Virus record (IMG/VR): IMGVR_UViG_3300021091_000275
Coordinates: 1 to 30,773 of that record
Strand: one strand, 5' to 3'
Origin: a virus
DNA: 30,773 nt
Numbering within the stretch: the stretch's first letter is position 1; each line of letters begins with the position of its first letter. The position numbers and the translations under genes are program-made. Positions 16,001 through 23,577 of the stretch are shown here, piece after piece. The notes beneath the pieces are model-generated. The model did not search any database. It had not been told where the DNA came from and saw only the letters and a list, made by a program, of their open reading frames with translations.

Positions 16001-18221
16001 TACAGAAAGAAACGGTGATCTTGTAACACTATCTTACACAGAAGAAGACGCTATAACACAAAACGTAGCTACTACATTTGTTAACGTTAACCCATTTAAC
16101 GTTGTTCGATTCTTAGGTTCTATAGTCTTAGAGCCATCATTCGATCAATGGGTAGACACAGAGTTCTTACCTGCGGTAAACAGAGTCGTTGATGTACAAG
16201 TACCTGATGCTGCAGACTTGGTCATTCAAAACTTTAGCGGTGGTGGTAATCGTGTCAACATCACAAGTAGAACTACATCAGTAGTATCTAACGTCATAGG
16301 GTCTACAACGTCATCATTGGGCACAAGTGTGGTCGATGTTCAATACATCCCGTTCATCAGAGCTAATACTATACTTGGTGTAGGTAAAACATTTAAACCT
16401 AATGCTGAACTATATCCATTCATTGAAAACACCGACATCAGTTCATATGTTAGACCACTCACATTAGTTGAAGTTCAAAACTTTACTGGTACTTTATTGA
16501 ACACCAACCAAGGAGCTTATGAATCATTATCATTTAGGACTGGTTCTGCAAGTGGTGTAGAGACTGGTACAGCTAAAGCAGCTATCTTTACACAAGCGAC
16601 AACTGCTGATGCTACAAAACGACTATTAACGATCTACGATAATGCTGGCACCATAGCAGTAGGTAAGTATGTAGTTGGATTAGACGGCGGTGGTTCTGGC
16701 TTAGTCACAGATGTTACTACTTACAGCTTAGGTGACTCATTAGTCCCTGATGAATATGGTCATATTGGCTTTGAGTTCCAGATCCCAGCTAATACGTTTA
16801 AGACTGGCGAGAGGACTATTCGTCTAATCGATAATACATTAAACGATACAGAAGCTCAAGAGTCTATCGGCGAAGCTAAGTATACAGCTATCGGCACATT
16901 ACAAACTAAACAAGAAACACTATTAACTACAAGAGCTATCCAAAATCAAAGAGTTACTGTAGAGACTGGAAATAGATTCTGGGTTGACCCGACAGCTCAA
17001 ACATTCCTTGTTGATCCAAATGCATACCCACAAGGGTTCTACTTATCATCTGTGGACGTATTCTTTAGGACTAAATCATCTACTATCCCAGTAACGATGG
17101 AGATAAGAAGGACCGCTAACGGTTATCCTGAAGCTAACAGGACAATCCCATTTGCCGAAGTCATACTAGAGCCTGAAAAAGTTAATACATCTACGACAAG
17201 TAATACTGCAACGACGTTTAACTTTGCAAACCCAATACACCTATCTCCTGGCGAGTACGCTATCGTGTTACTAACTAATTCAGATGATTATCAAGTATAT
17301 GTCTCTGAGATTGGTCAAACAGTCATAGGTGGTACTGCTAAGGTAAATAAACAACCATACTTAGGTTCATTGTTTAAATCACAAAACTCTACTACATGGG
17401 AAGCAGATCAAAACAAAGACCTTAAGTTTACTATCCGTAGAGCAGAGTTTGCTGCATCAGGTACTGCTGAGTTTGATATCATCGACCCTACGTCGACTAA
17501 AGACTATCAAACATTGTTTACTAACTCTTCAACGATCTTACCTACTGGCACAACGATCGTATGGGAAGCAAAAGCATACAATGCAGACACTACGTTTGAT
17601 GCTGATTGGACACCTATCAACATCAATCAAGACATCAACTACTCGTTCTTACGTAGGTTAGCACAAGAGTCTATCGCTGGTGATGTTAGCTTGAAACTAA
17701 GAGCATCATTAGCAACTACAAACACTGCTGTATCTCCAGCGGTAGACGCTTCAGCATTGTCTGTAGTTACAGCGTTGAATACTATCAACAATGATTCTAC
17801 TGATGAGTCTGGATTAAACGTTAATGGTAATGCGTTAGCAAGATACATCACTAACCCAATCAACTTAGCTGACGGCTTTGATGCATCTAACTTATGTGTT
17901 ACTGTAGACATCAACAGACCAGCTGGTACAGACGTTAAAGTTTACTACAAGACTCTACCGACTGAGAAGACAACACCTATATCTGATGAGTTATGGTACG
18001 AGATGACACTAGAGTCTGCTGTTGCATCTTCAATCAATAACTTTGACTTTAGAGAACATAGGTTCTTCCCGTCTGATGCATTTGATTCTTATGGTGTACC
18101 ACAAGACTCTCCGATCACGACAAGGTTCAATACGTTCCAGATCAAGATAGTGTTGTTGTCTTCATCAGAAGCAAGCACTCCTAGATTAAGAGACTTAAGA
18201 ATCATTGCGTTGGATAGCTAA
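13044..18221 (+). CDS. Large DUF4815-type virion structural protein
   Basis: Codes for 1725 residues, the longest gene here. The N-terminus (PYYDDFDDTKNYHRILFRPG at residues 8-27, then YAVQARELTQLQTQLQDQI) is the hallmark of DUF4815 proteins of T4-like marine phages. A second block has RDCIDFRPRRTD near 757 and a coiled-coil-prone MRDIGRLEKRISNLEYYTQL near 857. The C-terminus ends in beta-rich domains (ATTFNFANPIHLSPGEYAIV near 1400; 'LRDLRIIAL' at the end). It occupies the place where T4 has gp9-gp10, and may tie fibres to the baseplate rim; this is inference from order. Many Ser/Thr-rich segments between the blocks look like inserted beta domains. It overlaps the next gene by one base. Confidence 0.85.
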   Translation: MAINFNIEPYYDDFDDTKNYHRILFRPGYAVQARELTQLQTQLQDQIKKFGNHIFINGAVVIGGGRSFENDLLSIKLNSSFSGATVNINNFDGKIITGSTSGTKAVVKSIADITTTDPKTLLVKIISGSAFTAGENIVTSPGTAYTATIQSTSPFNTGMSFAIDSGVYYIDGKFIFVEAQSLPVSKYSNTSSHNIGFVVEEETITTDEDSSILDRAQGTPNFAAPGADRYKASLTLTVKSLGSALDDFVEIARVVDGELVVNQYKTIYSEIGKELARRTFDESGDYTVKKWPIQILDHQATTPDATKFTVALDPGKAYVKGFEFETINQEFLTLDRARDTEQADNLDVNITYGNYVIVTSLYGQFTTNAASSPYSSVEIHDVVRASVSGATSKIGSAKVRFLTINSGTPGTSATYKMYLFDIVIDSGKFFKNAESIVIRSGASVLSGADVDLLSKDGGSSGGDAFLSGQDSPGLVFPLLNQYVKTVRDSSNATQSDYTIQRTFSGVSFSAGTASISTANGLERFVGTSGALSDTVKDASYHAVITAITNAGSTGLSVGSIIRFNTAASRSITLSTPSVGVAHQATFNINDGSFAATVTIIAGINANTQTERLKTLSNYTIKILGTGSGGGLNTTLGGKDSLSLSDIYEVEGVYNTGATNPTTVTVNGTTGALTWGAVSYTDVTDDYIVDDGQRAEYYDHGNLVLSGTAPTSSHYLLVVYRNFSHSGNGFLSVDSYGIDYTDIPQFTDPASGTVYELRDCIDFRPRRTDGASTLSGGQVPDPDGTFNCDYQYYLGRFDKIIATSDKQFVVKQGVPAVYPVVPVDESNGMTIYIVAIPPYTSYVSDVQIKYIDNKRYTMRDIGRLEKRISNLEYYTQLSLLEKQAKDTSIPDSSNFEKFKNGFAVDPFTSQDIFYSSAAAWSERRWGWWNAWFNGSNTWSQAATNYNENSIANPADPGFNAAIDPLNQELRAPFTVQFHQFNVSTLTDTERNGDLVTLSYTEEDAITQNVATTFVNVNPFNVVRFLGSIVLEPSFDQWVDTEFLPAVNRVVDVQVPDAADLVIQNFSGGGNRVNITSRTTSVVSNVIGSTTSSLGTSVVDVQYIPFIRANTILGVGKTFKPNAELYPFIENTDISSYVRPLTLVEVQNFTGTLLNTNQGAYESLSFRTGSASGVETGTAKAAIFTQATTADATKRLLTIYDNAGTIAVGKYVVGLDGGGSGLVTDVTTYSLGDSLVPDEYGHIGFEFQIPANTFKTGERTIRLIDNTLNDTEAQESIGEAKYTAIGTLQTKQETLLTTRAIQNQRVTVETGNRFWVDPTAQTFLVDPNAYPQGFYLSSVDVFFRTKSSTIPVTMEIRRTANGYPEANRTIPFAEVILEPEKVNTSTTSNTATTFNFANPIHLSPGEYAIVLLTNSDDYQVYVSEIGQTVIGGTAKVNKQPYLGSLFKSQNSTTWEADQNKDLKFTIRRAEFAASGTAEFDIIDPTSTKDYQTLFTNSSTILPTGTTIVWEAKAYNADTTFDADWTPININQDINYSFLRRLAQESIAGDVSLKLRASLATTNTAVSPAVDASALSVVTALNTINNDSTDESGLNVNGNALARYITNPINLADGFDASNLCVTVDINRPAGTDVKVYYKTLPTEKTTPISDELWYEMTLESAVASSINNFDFREHRFFPSDAFDSYGVPQDSPITTRFNTFQIKIVLLSSSEASTPRLRDLRIIALDS

Positions 18222-18427
18222 TGAAGATCAAAGTAGAAAATGAAAGTTTAGTCAGAGACACGAACTCTAACGCTATATTAGAGACTGATACAAGAAAGCT
18301 CCATAAACACAGAGCGATCAAGCAAGCTCTTAAAGATAAAGAAGATAAACTTGATTCATTAATGGAAAAAATAAATAAGTTAGAAACAATTATCGACAGG
18401 ATGACACATGGCAACATTAACACTTAG
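18221..18427 (+). CDS. Small coiled-coil protein
   Basis: Codes for 68 residues, very charged, with a C-terminal heptad-like stretch (KDKEDKLDSLMEKINKLETI, about residues 39-58) predicted as a coiled coil. The N-terminal strand KVENESLVRDTNSNAILETD looks like a short anchoring motif. ATG overlaps the stop of the DUF4815 gene (TAATG) and its 3' end overlaps the next gene by 20 bases, so it is embedded in the same operon. Such small proteins are common at this place in T4-like marine phages and probably are virion parts. Confidence 0.8.
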   Translation: MKIKVENESLVRDTNSNAILETDTRKLHKHRAIKQALKDKEDKLDSLMEKINKLETIIDRMTHGNINT

Positions 18428-19613
18428 ATCAGTTAAGGGTGCACCCCTTACTAACAATGAGATAGATACCAATTTTAGTAATCTTAATACCGATATAGGT
18501 ACTAGATTACTTTCATCTGACTATACGGCTTCTGACGTCTTAACAAAGATCAAGACTGTTGATGGAACAGATTCTGGGCTCGATGCAGATACACTTGATG
18601 GTCTAAACACATCAAGCTCAGATACATCAGGTAATAGTGTTGTGACTCGTTCATCTGGTAACTTTTCAGCTGGCACCATCACAGCTACACAGTTAAACGG
18701 TCCATTATACTTAAACACTTCACAAACCATAGTGTTTGAGGGTACAGATGACACGAATGAAACTACTCTGACAGTAGCTGACCCTACATCTGATAGGACC
18801 ATCACGCTACCTAACGTGACAGGTACTGTAGTGACTACAGGTGACACAGGCTCTGTGACTAACACCATGCTTGCAGGATCTATAGCTAATGCTAAGTTAG
18901 CTAATGACTCAATCACAGTTGATGGTACTACCATAGCTTTAGGAGCTTCTGGTTCTATTACAGGTGCAGATCTAACATGGTCAGGTACACAAACATTCGT
19001 TGATAATAAACTATTGGTCGTAGATAATGTAGATACTTCTAAGAAGCTTGCATTACAGATATCAAACATCTCACCATCAACAACAAGAACTCTAACTGCA
19101 CCAGATGCAGATGGTACAATTGCAACTAGAGAATACGTAGCTGGTGGAGCAGGAGCCGGATCATTCACCACTTTATCTGCTAGCTCAACCACATCATTGA
19201 CTGGTGATTTATCCATCAGTAACTTAATAACTGCTGGTGAAAAGACTACCGTATCAAATACTGCTGCTGCAAGTACAATACAATATGATATGTTAACTCA
19301 AAGTATCTTGTATTATACTGCTAACGCTACAGGTAATTGGACATTAAACCTAAGAGGTAATAGTTCAACTACATTAAATAGTGTGATGGCGATAGGTGAG
19401 ACTAGGACTATCACGTTCTTAGTTACTCAAGGTGGAACAGCTTATTATCAATCAGGTTTAACTGTAGATGGTACTTCTGTTACTCCTAAATGGCAAAATG
19501 GTGTAACTCTGACTTCTGGTAATACTAATGGTATAGACGTATATGTCTTAGCTATAGTCAAGACTGCTAACGCTACGTTCACTGTCTTAGAGTCAACTAC
19601 CAAGTTTGCTTAA
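18408..19613 (+). CDS. Modular tail fibre, copy 1
   Basis: Codes for 401 residues. Residues 1-65 (MATLTLRSVKGAPLTNNEID, then NFSNLNTDIGTRLLSS and DADTLDGLNTS) are a fibre-attachment module shared with the gene at 20763. The middle (VVTTGDTGSVTNTMLAGSIA, then 'LTWSGTQTFVDNK' and 'PDADGTIATREYV') also matches that gene. Residues about 270-401 are different: a terminal beta domain with TANATGNWTLNLRG, GETRTITFLVTQG and a 'WQNGVTLTSGNTNGIDVY' end, a frequent cap of marine phage fibres. The two genes are thus paralogues with swapped tips. SD AGGATGAC precedes ATG. Long antisense ORFs here are shadows of Ser/Thr/Val-rich coding. Confidence 0.85.
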   Translation: MATLTLRSVKGAPLTNNEIDTNFSNLNTDIGTRLLSSDYTASDVLTKIKTVDGTDSGLDADTLDGLNTSSSDTSGNSVVTRSSGNFSAGTITATQLNGPLYLNTSQTIVFEGTDDTNETTLTVADPTSDRTITLPNVTGTVVTTGDTGSVTNTMLAGSIANAKLANDSITVDGTTIALGASGSITGADLTWSGTQTFVDNKLLVVDNVDTSKKLALQISNISPSTTRTLTAPDADGTIATREYVAGGAGAGSFTTLSASSTTSLTGDLSISNLITAGEKTTVSNTAAASTIQYDMLTQSILYYTANATGNWTLNLRGNSSTTLNSVMAIGETRTITFLVTQGGTAYYQSGLTVDGTSVTPKWQNGVTLTSGNTNGIDVYVLAIVKTANATFTVLESTTKFA

Positions 19614-19621
19614 GGGTTAAG

Positions 19622-20233
19622 ATGCCATTAATAAACACAGGCTCATTATCTGCTAGAGCATTTGGGTTTGCTGGTAGAGGTATAGTAACATTAACTACCG
19701 GTTCAGTACAAGAGATATTTGCTACAAGCTTGGGTAGTAGGTCTGCAACCATAACATTAGCAGACGGCAATATAGTGACTGGATCTTATATCCATTCAAA
19801 TAGTAATCAAGGCCTTCGTTACAGGTCAATAACGGCTGATAATTCTACTTTAGTATATGGATCACAGCAAATATTCTCAAGAGGTACTTGCGGTGGAGAA
19901 ACCATAGCAATAAGCTTAGCAGCAGGTAACGTCGTGAATGGTAGACAGATGGCACATGCCGAAGATAATACCAACACCTACACCGGTAGCATAAACTTAT
20001 ACTATAAGACTCTTACGTTATCGTACTCTAATACTTTAGTATGGGGTAATGCTACACAATCAACAACAGTTCAATCTGGTTCTTGGGTAGATGTGCCTGG
20101 TACATTAGCAACAAAAGGATCTACTGTGAACATGATGACTGGACAAAGCTATTTTGTTGGTGGCGGCCGCTGCGGACGCTTGTGGAATCCTTTTAACCAT
20201 TTTGTATGGTATAGGTCATTAACGGTATCGTAA
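19622..20233 (+). CDS. Fibre-associated protein, possible tip or lectin-like domain
   Basis: Codes for 203 residues, rich in Gly, Ser and Thr, with short beta strands and two Cys-containing loops (RGTCGGE, GRCGRLWNPF). The C-terminus NHFVWYRSLTV and the internal LRYRSITADNSTLVYGS share a 'YRS(I/L)T' strand. No family is recognised. Directly behind a fibre gene, with a good SD (AAGGGTTAAG), it could be a fibre tip or an adhesin-like cap. It contains the most GC-rich short run in the window around 20163-20176. Confidence 0.65.
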   Translation: MPLINTGSLSARAFGFAGRGIVTLTTGSVQEIFATSLGSRSATITLADGNIVTGSYIHSNSNQGLRYRSITADNSTLVYGSQQIFSRGTCGGETIAISLAAGNVVNGRQMAHAEDNTNTYTGSINLYYKTLTLSYSNTLVWGNATQSTTVQSGSWVDVPGTLATKGSTVNMMTGQSYFVGGGRCGRLWNPFNHFVWYRSLTVS

Positions 20234-20234
20234 T

Positions 20235-20498
20235 ATGTTTGCATTATATGATAAGAATACAGGATTTGTAAGGGTTACATGCACTGAAAACCCAGTAATG
20301 AGCTGTAAGTTTGTTCCAGATTGGCATGACAACTATGTTTTAGAAGAGTTTCCATATACTGATATTATAAATTTACAAGAATATTTTGCTAAAGTTGAAA
20401 ATAATAAACTAAAGGTCATAGGAAAAATAGATGATCTGCGAATTAGAGGGTTACAACATCGTTATGATGGTTTTAGCCCATTGTTTGAAGGAGAATAA
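20235..20498 (+). CDS. Small protein, tandem paralogue 1
   Basis: Codes for 87 residues beginning MFALYDKNTGFVRVTCTENP. The start, the 'VxxTCTExP' strand and the later 'LKVIGKIDDLR' part align with the following gene (MFVIACRETGCVKLTCTEDP and LKVIDGSLVDLG). The family is not known to me. The start is one base behind the upstream stop, with only a weak SD. Probably a small fibre accessory protein. Confidence 0.65.
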   Translation: MFALYDKNTGFVRVTCTENPVMSCKFVPDWHDNYVLEEFPYTDIINLQEYFAKVENNKLKVIGKIDDLRIRGLQHRYDGFSPLFEGE

Positions 20499-20500
20499 AT

Positions 20501-20749
20501 ATGTTTGTCATAGCGTGTAGAGAGACTGGATGTGTAAAGCTAACTTGTACTGAAGATCCAAGAAATGTCATGGCTCTAAATCCAAACTTAGACGAACACT
20601 TTGATGTGTTAGAGTTTGATGATAACAATGATTATACAGATAAGCACTTAAAGGTAATAGACGGGTCTCTAGTAGACTTAGGGTATATAAGAGATATGGA
20701 AAGCACAGTAGCAGAAGACTGCAATAACTGTCCACCATTAACAGAATAA
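20501..20749 (+). CDS. Small protein, tandem paralogue 2
   Basis: Codes for 82 residues, acidic, with a Cys-containing tail (EDCNNCPPLTE). It is homologous to the preceding gene in its first 20 residues and in the 'LKVI..L.DL' segment; the ends differ. AAGGAG about nine bases before ATG gives a stronger start than that of copy 1. A local duplication followed by divergence is the simplest reading. Confidence 0.7.
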   Translation: MFVIACRETGCVKLTCTEDPRNVMALNPNLDEHFDVLEFDDNNDYTDKHLKVIDGSLVDLGYIRDMESTVAEDCNNCPPLTE

Positions 20750-20762
20750 ACTAGGATTAAAA

Positions 20763-21599
20763 ATGGCAACGTTAACACTCAGAAGCATTAAAGGAACACC
20801 ATTAACCATCGCAGAGATGGATGATAACTTTTCTAACTTAAACACAGATGTCGGGACTAGATTACTATCATCAAACTATACAGCGGCTGACGTATTAACA
20901 AAGGTTAAGACTGTCGACGGTTCTGGATCTGGTTTAGATGCTGACTTACTAGACGGATTAAACTCTTCTACATCAAACACCATATCAACCATAGTCGCTC
21001 GTGATAGTTCTGGTAACTTTGCAGCAGGACAAATCACGGCTACTACTTTCGTAGGCTCTGTGTCAGTTCCAGTAAGTGGCACCATAACATTAACTGGATC
21101 AACATCAGGTAATCTTACATTACAAGCTCCAGCTGCAGCAGGTACAAATACCATTACTTTCCCAGCTTCTACAGGTAACGTGGTCACTACAGGTGATACA
21201 GGTACAGTCACAAACGCTATGCTTGCTGGTTCAATAGCAAACTCTAAGTTAGTTAATAGTTCTATCACGATCGACGGAGCTTCAGTGTCTCTTGGAGGTT
21301 CTGTAAACATCTCGACAGGTGACATCACATGGACAGGCGCACAAACATTTAGAGATAATAAGTTCACGATGACTGATAATTCTGATACTACAAAAGCATT
21401 TACATTTGAAGCATCAGGTATCACTGCTGGTGCGACAAGGACTTTCACGATGCCTGACGTTAGTGGTACAATGGCTCTTCAAAGCTACGTGACTTCATAC
21501 GTACAAACAGTAGGTCAAAACTCTCAAGGAACAAAGACAGTTTCAACAGCTAGCCCAACTGGTGGTAGCGACGGAGATATCTGGTACAAATACATATAA
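20763..21599 (+). CDS. Modular tail fibre, copy 2
   Basis: Codes for 278 residues. It is paralogous to the gene at 18408 over most of its length: the attachment module (MATLTLRSIKGTPLTIAEMD, NFSNLNTDVGTRLLSS), VVTTGDTGTVTNAMLAGSIA, 'ITWTGAQTFRDNK' and 'MPDVSGTMALQSYV'. It lacks the 130-residue cap and instead ends with a short linker and SPTGGSDGDIWYKYI, a 'GDIWY' motif typical of phage fibre C-termini. The two could be alternative fibres or parts of one heteromeric fibre. AGGATTAA stands before ATG. Confidence 0.85.
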   Translation: MATLTLRSIKGTPLTIAEMDDNFSNLNTDVGTRLLSSNYTAADVLTKVKTVDGSGSGLDADLLDGLNSSTSNTISTIVARDSSGNFAAGQITATTFVGSVSVPVSGTITLTGSTSGNLTLQAPAAAGTNTITFPASTGNVVTTGDTGTVTNAMLAGSIANSKLVNSSITIDGASVSLGGSVNISTGDITWTGAQTFRDNKFTMTDNSDTTKAFTFEASGITAGATRTFTMPDVSGTMALQSYVTSYVQTVGQNSQGTKTVSTASPTGGSDGDIWYKYI

Positions 21600-21615
21600 C
21601 CTCGTGAGTGTTAAT

Positions 21616-22266
21616 ATGCTTGTTATATCCCCAAGTGAGATCAAAGTTAAACATAATGGTGTAGTGTATGACCTGATAGGCACGCCTTCTCTAGAGTTTA
21701 GTTTCGTTTACTTGTACTATGAACCTGAATCTAATAATCTAAAGAAAGTAATCCCGCTAGTAGACCAGTTAATATATCAAGACTTAACTCGCAGTGAAGT
21801 CTTATTGATCCAAGAGTTCTTATCAAAGTTAGACGACGAAGAATACCTAGAAGCTTTTTTAAAGCAATATCGTAAAGTACACGATGTGTTTAAACACGAA
21901 GAGCTAAAGCTTGTAGTACAGAAAACATTAGTGCATGCCATCAATGATAAAGGTCATTATATTGGCATGTACGAAGACTTACCTGAGGGCACCACAGAAG
22001 TATCAAGTCAACCGCCAAAAGATATGTACTTAGAATCTTTTGGGATTAACTACATGTGGGATCAAATAAATAGGCAATGGCAGGTAAGAGGTGGTTATAA
22101 AGAACGAAGGAAGCTTGAGTATTTAAAACAGATTGACATAGGTGAACAGCTTGGTGCTTTGTTCGATGCGATAGAAGCATTAGCTAATGATGACCAATTA
22201 CCAGATGATTTTAAAAACATATCATCAAAGATTAAACTAATTAAGAGTAGTATCCCAAAGGAATAA
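21616..22266 (+). CDS. Fibre-associated protein, tail assembly-like C-terminus
   Basis: Codes for 216 residues from ATG 21616; GTG 21604 and ATG 21562 are in the same frame but the latter lies inside the fibre gene, and none has a clear SD, so the start is uncertain. The C-terminal part has 'RRKLEYLKQIDIGEQLGALF' (about residues 171-190), like the 'E.P.I.EQLDAL' tail of small phage proteins that often act beside fibres. The N-terminal half is acidic and helical-looking (LTRSEVLLIQEFLSKLDDEE). No enzyme motif is visible. It leads directly into the Gly-rich gene. Confidence 0.65.
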   Translation: MLVISPSEIKVKHNGVVYDLIGTPSLEFSFVYLYYEPESNNLKKVIPLVDQLIYQDLTRSEVLLIQEFLSKLDDEEYLEAFLKQYRKVHDVFKHEELKLVVQKTLVHAINDKGHYIGMYEDLPEGTTEVSSQPPKDMYLESFGINYMWDQINRQWQVRGGYKERRKLEYLKQIDIGEQLGALFDAIEALANDDQLPDDFKNISSKIKLIKSSIPKE

Positions 22267-22267
22267 T

Positions 22268-22996
22268 ATGACACTACATATCAAAGATTCAGGAGTCTGG
22301 AGACTTATATCAAATGCCTTTGTAAAAGTATCAGGTGTTTGGAAGGACTCAGATCGAATATACGTTAAAGACGCTGGAGTATGGAGAGAAGTGCACGCTG
22401 CTTATCCAGGTGCTGGATCACAGACGTTTAATACTTCTGGAACTTTTACTGTGCCAGCTGGTGTTAACACTATCAGCGGGACAGTTTATGGTGGAGGCGG
22501 AGGCGGTGGAGGGTCTGGTTCAAGAAACAGCTTCGATAACAATGCTGGCTATGCAGCGGGTGGAGGAGGTGGTGGATCAGGTACACAAAACTTTACAGCT
22601 TCAGTAACTGGTGGATCAACACACTACGTTCAAGTATCTCAAGGTGGTGGCGGCAGCAACATGGGTGTTGGAGGTGGTGGAGCTGGTACGACTTATGTTG
22701 GCAGTCTATTAGTCATACCTGCGGCATCTTCTGGTCAACCACCAAGTGTTATCGGTATAGGCAAAGGGTCAAGTCATCCTGGCGGAGCAGGAGGAGCAGG
22801 TGTTATTGGCGGCAATGCAGGAAACCAAGGAGCTGCAAACGTAAATAGTGGTAACTTTGGAAACTCTGGTCCAGGAGGATCAGGCGGTAATGGTGGTGTA
22901 GGTAATGGTGGTGCAGGTGGACCAAACGTTGGGTTTAATGGTGCTGGTTCAGCTGGATCTGCAGGTAATGCAGGAAGAGTAGTGATTAACTGGTAA
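22268..22996 (+). CDS. Glycine-rich fibre tip or adhesin-like protein
   Basis: Codes for 242 residues. The first 42 hold three related 14-residue units ('IKDSGVWRL', 'VKVSGVWKD', 'VKDAGVWRE'), an anchor-like repeat common at the start of phage fibre proteins. A beta stretch (QTFNTSGTFTVPAGVNTISG) follows, then about 160 residues of glycine-rich sequence with runs of up to eight Gly, ending in AGNAGRVVINW. Gly-rich domains of this type fold either as beta or as polyglycine-II bundles; the latter forms the receptor-binding tip of gp38-type adhesins of T4-like phages. Homology to gp38 itself is not claimed. AAAGGAAT before ATG is a strong SD. It overlaps the next start by one base. Confidence 0.78.
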   Translation: MTLHIKDSGVWRLISNAFVKVSGVWKDSDRIYVKDAGVWREVHAAYPGAGSQTFNTSGTFTVPAGVNTISGTVYGGGGGGGGSGSRNSFDNNAGYAAGGGGGGSGTQNFTASVTGGSTHYVQVSQGGGGSNMGVGGGGAGTTYVGSLLVIPAASSGQPPSVIGIGKGSSHPGGAGGAGVIGGNAGNQGAANVNSGNFGNSGPGGSGGNGGVGNGGAGGPNVGFNGAGSAGSAGNAGRVVINW

Positions 22997-23577
22997 TGCG
23001 TATAGAATATTTGAAGAAACCTTTTTATCATACTATCATCTATGATTTTTTTAATCAAGATGAAATGGATACTATTAAAAAAGAAATTGATGAATTAAAA
23101 AATATTAATGCTGATATAAAAGATGAGCATCATAAACAAATATTAGAAAATGGTAATATTGAAAGTTATTTGTTAGATGTTATCTACAATGATAGAAGAC
23201 GTGATAGTAATATACTTAGTTTAATTACTAAAATATATAATATGTATTGGGATGATAAATTTGATTTATCTAAAAACCCATTTTTAAATTATATAGGTTT
23301 ATCAAATTCTGATAATACAGTAGTACATGCATATAAGAATCATTCTAGTTATTTTGAGCATCATGATCAAAGTGTAGTATCATTCTTATATCCATTTTTT
23401 GATAAACAATTTGATGGTGGAGAATTAGCATTTGGTGATTATATACCAAAGTTAGAATCAAATTGCTGTATAATATTTCCGTCATATGAAAAGCATAAAG
23501 TATTACCGATAAAAACCAAAGAATCTGGTATAGTTCGTTGGTCTATAAATCAAAGGATCTTTATTAGGAATGGATGA
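22996..23577 (+). CDS. 2OG-Fe(II) oxygenase, AT-rich
   Basis: Codes for 193 residues. The iron ligands are in order: His122-x-Asp124 (YFEHHDQS), distal His167 (SYEKHKV), then Arg181 for 2-oxoglutarate (GIVRWSINQR). Between them is the core strand pattern 'SFLYPFF' and 'FDGGELAFGD'. Prolyl-4-hydroxylase-like members hydroxylate protein side chains; other phage members act on nucleic acid or small molecules. The substrate here is unknown. The gene is much AT-richer than both neighbours (many ATA, TTA, AAT codons), which suggests separate acquisition. It is the first of three oxygenases, and its stop overlaps the following start. Confidence 0.82.
   Translation: MRIEYLKKPFYHTIIYDFFNQDEMDTIKKEIDELKNINADIKDEHHKQILENGNIESYLLDVIYNDRRRDSNILSLITKIYNMYWDDKFDLSKNPFLNYIGLSNSDNTVVHAYKNHSSYFEHHDQSVVSFLYPFFDKQFDGGELAFGDYIPKLESNCCIIFPSYEKHKVLPIKTKESGIVRWSINQRIFIRNG

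Noticed and set aside
18521-19216. Long antisense ORF of 231 residues
   Set aside because: Lies wholly opposite the modular fibre, is Val/Ser/Pro-rich as expected for the reverse of Thr/Ala/Gly coding, and has no SD or neighbours on that strand.
20163-20170. GCGGCCGC palindrome as a possible regulatory site
   Set aside because: Inside coding sequence of the fibre-associated protein and explained by Gly-Gly-Arg codons.
20494-20501. AATAAATA overlapping the ATG of the second tandem small gene
   Set aside because: Imperfect, formed by the stop codon and start codon themselves; a promoter there would not give a translatable start.
20876-21448. Antisense ORF of 190 residues
   Set aside because: Same type of shadow, opposite the paralogous fibre; the similarity of the two antisense ORFs follows from the paralogy of the sense genes.
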